From: Spirochaetae bacterium HGW-Spirochaetae-1
Lineage (GTDB): Bacteria > Spirochaetota > UBA4802 > UBA5550
Assembly: GCA_002839375.1 (NCBI GenBank)
Contig: PGXY01000010.1
Coordinates: forward strand, 248,001-312,000
DNA: 64,000 nt
Direction: 5' to 3'
Within the stretch, counting starts at the first letter, position 1; each line of letters begins with the position of its first letter. The notes under the pieces are model-generated. The model made no database searches, had not been told where the DNA came from, and worked only from the letters and a program-made list of their open reading frames with translations. The translations under genes were made by a program, and so were the position numbers. Shown piece after piece: positions 60,295 to 64,000 of this stretch.

Positions 60295-60526
60295 AAAAAA
60301 CGAAGTAGATAATAAGTGGGAGTTTCTTGATAAACTGCTTGGTTATACCAGGAAACACTGGTGGAAAGTTGTATTGATCTTGTTGGCCGCAGGCGTTGCG
60401 TTCTCCGGCTGGAAGTGCCCGACCCCCTGGGGAACAATTGAAAAAACAAAGGTCTATGAGCGGGAACGTAGAGAGGGTAAATATAATTATCCTTCTGGGC
60501 CAGTCATGGATCCGCGAGGTTACTGA
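60287..60526 (+). CDS. Small single-pass membrane protein
   Basis: A 79-residue protein. The ATG at 60287 follows GGAGGAG. One helix (WWKVVLILLAAGVAFSGW) is followed by a basic hydrophilic tail (ERERREGKYNYPSG). It overlaps the peptidase gene. It may be a holin or a spanin component; the evidence is only topology and position. Confidence 0.65.
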   Translation: MAKKNEVDNKWEFLDKLLGYTRKHWWKVVLILLAAGVAFSGWKCPTPWGTIEKTKVYERERREGKYNYPSGPVMDPRGY

Positions 60527-60528
60527 TC

Positions 60529-60777
60529 ATGAAGAAATTTAAAAATCAACTGGTGCATTGCTCTATAGGGATTCTTGTGGCTCTGGTTTTTGTGTTCTGG
60601 ATACAGCCTATATGGGCAGTTATCTTTATATCATTATTTATAGCTCTGACCATTGAGATATGTCAGTTCCTGTACAATGACGGCCGTCAATGGAAGGTTG
60701 CGGACAGGATCCTCGATGTGTCATCTTACCTGGTGGGAGCTGGGATTGTTTTAGTATTATATCTTGTGAGGTGGTAA
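60529..60777 (+). CDS. Small polytopic membrane protein (holin-like / VanZ-like)
   Basis: An 82-residue protein with three predicted helices (IGILVALVFVFW, IWAVIFISLFIALTIEICQF, YLVGAGIVLVLYLV) and short charged ends. It is of holin size and lies in the lysis cassette. The last part is like VanZ-family proteins (EICQF, DRILDV). It may set lysis timing. Two bases separate it from the previous stop. Confidence 0.65.
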   Translation: MKKFKNQLVHCSIGILVALVFVFWIQPIWAVIFISLFIALTIEICQFLYNDGRQWKVADRILDVSSYLVGAGIVLVLYLVRW

Positions 60778-60778
60778 A

Positions 60779-61120
60779 ATGGGAGTATCTCGAATTATTC
60801 AGATCGTAGAGATCATTCTGATTCTTTGTATTATTGTTTTTTTGAGTCTCACGGTTTCATGTAAATCGTTTGAACCGGTATGGATAAAGGATTTGCCGCC
60901 GGAATGCAATATGAGTTTAAACATGATGAAGCTATATTACGACAGTAAGGACAAATCAGGAGCAATACCGGGAACGGAACTATGCTATAAAAAATTACAT
61001 CGGCTTAATTGCCAGGTGGAGACTTTTGGATGGAGAGATGATGGAGTTCCGAATCCAGTAGAATACGGGGATCCAAAAAAATACCGGGATTTTTCACAAT
61101 GCCTGGCGGAATTAAAATAA
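60779..61120 (+). CDS. Signal-anchored or lipoprotein-like protein in lysis region
   Basis: A 113-residue protein. A hydrophobic segment (IILILCIIVFLSLTVSC) ends in a lipobox-like SC at residue 28. The rest is hydrophilic with four cysteines. It could be an outer spanin lipoprotein, or a secreted protein. It is one base past the previous stop. Confidence 0.6.
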   Translation: MGVSRIIQIVEIILILCIIVFLSLTVSCKSFEPVWIKDLPPECNMSLNMMKLYYDSKDKSGAIPGTELCYKKLHRLNCQVETFGWRDDGVPNPVEYGDPKKYRDFSQCLAELK

Positions 61121-61133
61121 TCAAGATTTACAC

Positions 61134-61162
61134 TTGACACTAATACCAGAAATTAATATATT
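61134..61162 (+). promoter_or_regulatory. Promoter for terminal lipoprotein genes
   Basis: TTGACA (61134-61139), a 17-base spacer and TATATT (61157-61162). A GTAGGTGTG ribosome-binding-like site and the ATG at 61190 follow. A separate promoter at the prophage end fits expression in the lysogen. Confidence 0.7.
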
Positions 61163-61189
61163 ATATAAATTAATATAGGTAGGTGTGTC

Positions 61190-61597
61190 ATGCAGAGATT
61201 ATGGATTCTGTTGTTTTTTGTTGGGTTCGCTGCAAGCTGTGAATATTTCGATTCTATGGATATCGAAAGAAACAGTCTTGAATACATTGTGCAGAGTTCC
61301 GACATGACCCAGGCAACTATAACCATAGAAAACTATTACCGATATGATGGTGACACATCAGGAGATTACGGACCAGCTATTTATGCTCCGGACGGTGGTG
61401 ATCCAAATCTCCCATTTAGTTTAAGCCATGATGTTGACCTGATGAATAATGAGTCCTATTATATGATTCTTAATGCCGAGATTTCCGGAACTGGGAATAT
61501 ACAGGTGATCATCAAGAATGATGGCGTTGTATTATGTGATCAGAGTGCCTCGGGCCTGAATGCGGTTGTTGAGTGTAGTGCGAGGATTAAGCATTGA
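61190..61597 (+). CDS. Prophage-encoded lipoprotein
   Basis: A 135-residue protein with a lipoprotein signal (QRLWILLFFVGFAASC), mature N-terminus at Cys17. The mature part is acidic and beta-rich (TQATITIENYYRYDGDTSGD...). Its own promoter and end position suggest a lysogenic-conversion gene that changes the host surface, for example by blocking other phages. No family recognised. Confidence 0.7.
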   Translation: MQRLWILLFFVGFAASCEYFDSMDIERNSLEYIVQSSDMTQATITIENYYRYDGDTSGDYGPAIYAPDGGDPNLPFSLSHDVDLMNNESYYMILNAEISGTGNIQVIIKNDGVVLCDQSASGLNAVVECSARIKH

Positions 61598-61719
61598 TGA
61601 AAAAACAAAAAACCAAACCAGAGAAAGATATTAAAAAAGACCTGGATAAACAAATGTCTCATCATTGGTCACGGTATCTGTCCAGCCTCAGAAAAAAACA
61701 GAAAAAAGAATCACGTTAA
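61597..61719 (+). CDS. Small basic protein at prophage right end
   Basis: A 40-residue Lys-rich protein (KKQKTKPEKDIKKDLDKQM, then SHHWSRYLSSLRKKQKK). The ATG overlaps the lipoprotein stop. It is the last gene of the prophage; its stop codon is about 65 bases from the right attachment core. Confidence 0.55.
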   Translation: MKKQKTKPEKDIKKDLDKQMSHHWSRYLSSLRKKQKKESR

Positions 61720-61759
61720 GCTACGAACCGCATCTGCCATTCAGCTGATACTGCATAAA

Positions 61760-61789
61760 GGTTTGAAATCTGTCCCGTCAGGTACCCAT
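61760..61789. other. attR: right prophage/host junction
   Basis: The phage arm GGTTTGAAATCTGTCCCG (61760-61777) is the inverted, near-perfect match of the arm at 22014-22030. The shared core ACCCAT (61784-61789) follows, preceded by CCCGTC at the same spacing as in tRNA-His. To its right is an A-run and terminator that would restore a natural tRNA terminator in the uninfected chromosome. Confidence 0.7.
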
Positions 61790-61790
61790 A

Positions 61791-61823
61791 AAAAAACTCC
61801 ACTCAATCCAGTGGAGTTTTTTT
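61791..61823. terminator. Bidirectional terminator at the right junction
   Basis: AAAAAACTCCACT (61791-61803) and AGTGGAGTTTTTT (61810-61822) form a perfect 13-bp arm with loop CAATCC. It serves the histidine kinase on the minus strand, whose stop lies inside it, and probably tRNA-His in the prophage-free chromosome. Confidence 0.85.
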
Positions 61824-63128
61824 ATGCGGCAGATCAGGAAGCAGGCACTGATCCATGAGCTGCGGTATTTCGAATATAAATTCAGCCCATTTGCCATGTA
61901 TCGAATCAGCCCATATGCGGCCGCCGTGAAGCAGAATTATTTTCCATGTTACATAGAGCCCTATGCCATGGCCTTTCCTGTCGGATAATTCGGGGGTATG
62001 CAGAACGGAAAATCTCTTGAAGAGGTGGATCTTTTCACTTTCGGGAAAGCCCGGTCCCTCATTCCATACCGATACCCTGACCCTGCCCGCATCTGCGCTG
62101 ATATCCAGTTTTATGGTCGCCTGCTGCTCGGAGTATTTAACGGCATTGCTCAGCAGATTGGTCAGAACGATTTTCATCAGTTCGGGATCGCATTTGGTAA
62201 CGGGGATATCCTGCGCTATGTTTTCCTGAAAATCGATCTGTTTTTCCTGGAGCATTACGGCGACTATTTCACGCGAATGAAAAACGACATCGCGGTAGAA
62301 GTCGACGTTCTTCGGCTTGAGCTGGAACTGGCCTGTTTCTATTGAAGCCAGGCTGAGGTATTCACCGGCCAGGCTGAGGAGATATTCGGCCTTTTTTACT
62401 ATCCGGTCTACGGCCTGTTTCTGTTTATCGGCAATCTCACCATAATATCCCTGGGAAAGCGTCTGTGCCGTCATGACGATTGATGCCAGGGGATTTTTAA
62501 GTTCGTGGCTCACGAAACTCAGCATTTCCATGTAGGAGGAAATGGCGTATGAAAGCTGTTGAATATGGTACGCCTTTTCAACGGCCTGACCGAGCCGGTG
62601 GGCATACGCCATGTGCAGGCTGACCTGGTGCCGGCTGTAGGCATTGGTCCGGCGTGACCGGCACATGAACATGCCGATATACCGGTCTTCGGATTTTAAA
62701 GGGCATACCATGGATGACCTGATGCCTTCCCTGAGGAGCATGTGAGCCGATTCACTCATGGGATTGTTCCGGACATGTAATTCCATGTCATTGATGACGC
62801 TGGGCATTCCGGAAAGAAAAACCCTCTGGATCGATCCGCCGATTATATCGGAAGCGAAGCCTTTTTTAAGATAGACCGGTTCATAGTCGGCCCGGACGAA
62901 ATGGATTTCCATGCGCTGGTTGTCCTCTTCGATGAAGGCCACATCGATCCTGTCGCAGGGAATAATTTTTTTTATTTCTTCAAAGATGAAATCGAGGATT
63001 TCGTCGAGATATCTGCTTCCGGCCACCTTCATGTTAATATGAGACAGCACGGACCTTTCTGCGTCGGAAAAGGAAGATTCCGGTATGAGGTCTGATTCAT
63101 CAAAAAAAAGGAGAGGATCTTTTTCCAT
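61803..63128 (-). CDS. GAF-domain sensor histidine kinase
   Basis: A 441-residue soluble kinase. A GAF domain spans about residues 20-190, followed by the H-box FVSHELKNPLAS (His at about 212), N-box LTNLLSNAVKYS and G boxes GPGFPES and GHGIGLYV. It would sense a small molecule and phosphorylate an absent response regulator. Its last residues and stop lie within the terminator at the prophage junction. No partner regulator is visible. Confidence 0.92.
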   Translation of the reverse strand: MEKDPLLFFDESDLIPESSFSDAERSVLSHINMKVAGSRYLDEILDFIFEEIKKIIPCDRIDVAFIEEDNQRMEIHFVRADYEPVYLKKGFASDIIGGSIQRVFLSGMPSVINDMELHVRNNPMSESAHMLLREGIRSSMVCPLKSEDRYIGMFMCRSRRTNAYSRHQVSLHMAYAHRLGQAVEKAYHIQQLSYAISSYMEMLSFVSHELKNPLASIVMTAQTLSQGYYGEIADKQKQAVDRIVKKAEYLLSLAGEYLSLASIETGQFQLKPKNVDFYRDVVFHSREIVAVMLQEKQIDFQENIAQDIPVTKCDPELMKIVLTNLLSNAVKYSEQQATIKLDISADAGRVRVSVWNEGPGFPESEKIHLFKRFSVLHTPELSDRKGHGIGLYVTWKIILLHGGRIWADSIHGKWAEFIFEIPQLMDQCLLPDLPHKKTPLD

Positions 63129-63215
63129 GGCACCTCGTTTTCATTTCTGGATTGCTGTTGTTTAGTATCGGCATTTTACCGTAAAACCGAAATGAAACAA
63201 TGACTTAAGCCGAAT

Positions 63216-64000
63216 TCAGCAAATCCGCGGCAGCTGTTCCTCCAGGAGCAGGGGCAGGATGCGCTTGCCGCCGATATCGGTTTCCACGTAGGCTTTGCCT
63301 TTGAATTCCCCGGTGATTTCACCGATGACGGCGGCATCTTTGCCATGGGCGTCCTCTTTAAGAATTTTCAGGATATCTCCGGCCCGGTCTTTTTCCACGA
63401 TGAATATGACTTTCCCTTCATTGGCGACGTACAGGGGGTCCAGGCCCAGGATGTCGCACATGCCGTGGACCTCTTCTTTTACCGGCAGGTTTTCTTCCAC
63501 GAGCATGGCGCTGAAGGGACGGTCTTTCACGATCTCGTTGAGTACCGAAGCTACACCGCCCCTGGTGGCATCGCGCATGAATTTTATTGATTCAGGAAAT
63601 TTTTTCGTGACTCCGGCGATCATGTGGTTCAGGTGCGCGCAGTCGGATTGCAGACCCCGGGAAAAGGAGAGCTGGTTCCGCTCGGCCATGATGGTCACGC
63701 CGTGATCGCCGATAGTGCCGTTGATGATGATTTTATCACCGATGGCGATCTCTCTTCTCTGTAACTCGTTTTCCAGGACGCCGATTCCCGTGGTGTTTAT
63801 ATAAATCCTGTCGCCTTTTCCCCGGGGAACGACCTTGGTGTCGCCCGTGACGATCTGCACACCGGCTGCATCGGCCTCTTTGCGCATGGATCGCATGATC
63901 TGCGTGAAGGTTTCCATGTCGAAGCCCTCTTCGAGGATGAGGCCGCACGAGAGATAGAGGGGGCGGGCGCCCATGACGGCCAGGTCATTGACCGTTCCGT
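63216..64000 (-). CDS. hypE: HypE, hydrogenase maturation protein, N-terminus beyond window
   Basis: At least 260 residues of HypE are visible; the frame is open through base 64000, where GTVNDLAVMGARPLYLS continues upstream. It ends in PRIC: the C-terminal Cys is the site that is carbamoylated and dehydrated to give the CN- ligand of the NiFe centre. Further marks are MRDATRGGVASVLNE and DPLYVANEGK. It supplies cyanide ligands to hydrogenases such as the Mbh-type enzyme in this window. Confidence 0.95.
   Translation of the reverse strand, partial: GTVNDLAVMGARPLYLSCGLILEEGFDMETFTQIMRSMRKEADAAGVQIVTGDTKVVPRGKGDRIYINTTGIGVLENELQRREIAIGDKIIINGTIGDHGVTIMAERNQLSFSRGLQSDCAHLNHMIAGVTKKFPESIKFMRDATRGGVASVLNEIVKDRPFSAMLVEENLPVKEEVHGMCDILGLDPLYVANEGKVIFIVEKDRAGDILKILKEDAHGKDAAVIGEITGEFKGKAYVETDIGGKRILPLLLEEQLPRIC

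Larger units (their letters stand above)
22012..61789. mobile_element. Complete siphovirus-like prophage integrated at tRNA-His
   Basis: The element runs from the base after the shared core at attL to the end of the core at attR, about 39.8 kb. It contains a serine recombinase, repressor-like regulators, replication genes, DNA methyltransferases, terminase, portal, scaffold, SU10-type capsid, connectors, tail tube, frameshifted tail chaperone, tape measure, tail tip, collar protein and lysis genes. No structural gene is visibly broken, so it may be inducible. No contractile sheath is recognised, hence the siphovirus inference. Confidence 0.9.

Noticed and set aside
1-64000. CRISPR arrays and insertion sequences
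   Set aside because: I found no regularly spaced repeat array and no transposase gene; the only mobile element recognised is the prophage.

Overview
The window looks like a chromosomal segment of an anaerobic or fermentative bacterium carrying a complete integrated prophage of about 39.8 kb. No gene here fixes the taxonomy. The host set (an alpha/beta-fused 2-oxoacid dehydrogenase E1, a 7TM-type AraC-like regulator lipoprotein, a membrane SpoIIE phosphatase with a separate STAS protein, a MORN-repeat lipoprotein, a GAF-type sensor kinase) reminds me of Spirochaetota, but that is an inference from style only.

Left host part (1-21.9 kb). It opens with the end of a pyruvate/2-oxoacid dehydrogenase E1 fusion, then a long-chain acyl-CoA synthetase, an AraC-type membrane regulator, a STAS protein and a small zinc-ribbon protein. 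The centrepiece is a tightly overlapping operon (7.0-15.3 kb) whose order reproduces the archaeal Mbh complex: MrpE, MrpF and MrpG-like subunits, MbhD, a fused MbhE/MrpB-like protein, MrpC and MrpD-like subunits, MbhI, then the hydrogenase module J-K-L-M-N with intact nickel ligands. A HycI-type maturation protease lies just downstream on the other strand, and HypE sits at the far right end of the window, so H2 metabolism is well represented. Next come an OsmC pseudogene, the SpoIIE phosphatase, the MORN lipoprotein, a TetR regulator, and a PadR - ferredoxin-like - metallo-beta-lactamase operon ending at tRNA-His.

Prophage (about 22,012-61,789). It sits between the 3' end of tRNA-His and what appears to be the tRNA's own terminator. 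Joining its two ends in silico gives a 49-bp imperfect palindrome of the kind expected for a large serine recombinase attP, and the recombinase gene itself lies at the left end, reading into the tRNA antisense. From left to right: recombinase; accessory and regulatory genes (HsdR-N-like nuclease, YegP-like protein, XRE and PAS-HTH regulators, a TcmP/DUF5131 pair, an unrecognised membrane-protein pair, a retropepsin-like protease with a small partner, a second XRE repressor); an early operon of very small overlapping genes; a GC-rich structured non-coding stretch next to a prophage tRNA-Met; replication-type genes (TOPRIM protein, DnaD/O-like protein); two DNA methyltransferases; a small autoregulated two-gene unit; terminase, portal, scaffold, capsid and connectors; a tail module with a programmed -1 frameshift before the tape measure; tail tip, fibre and collar proteins; a lysis cassette with a C39-like peptidase; and lipoprotein genes at the right end. 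The architecture is that of a long-tailed, probably non-contractile phage (siphovirus-like Caudoviricetes).

Right host part (61.8-64 kb). A GAF histidine kinase ends in the shared terminator, and the partial hypE gene runs off the window.

The most interesting points are the reconstructed att sites and the resulting change in the recombinase C-terminus, repeated fragments of the XRE 3' end that punctuate the accessory genes, the small two-gene accessory modules (TcmP/DUF5131, retropepsin plus partner), the tandem-repeat cytosine methyltransferase, and the structured non-coding region beside the phage tRNA.
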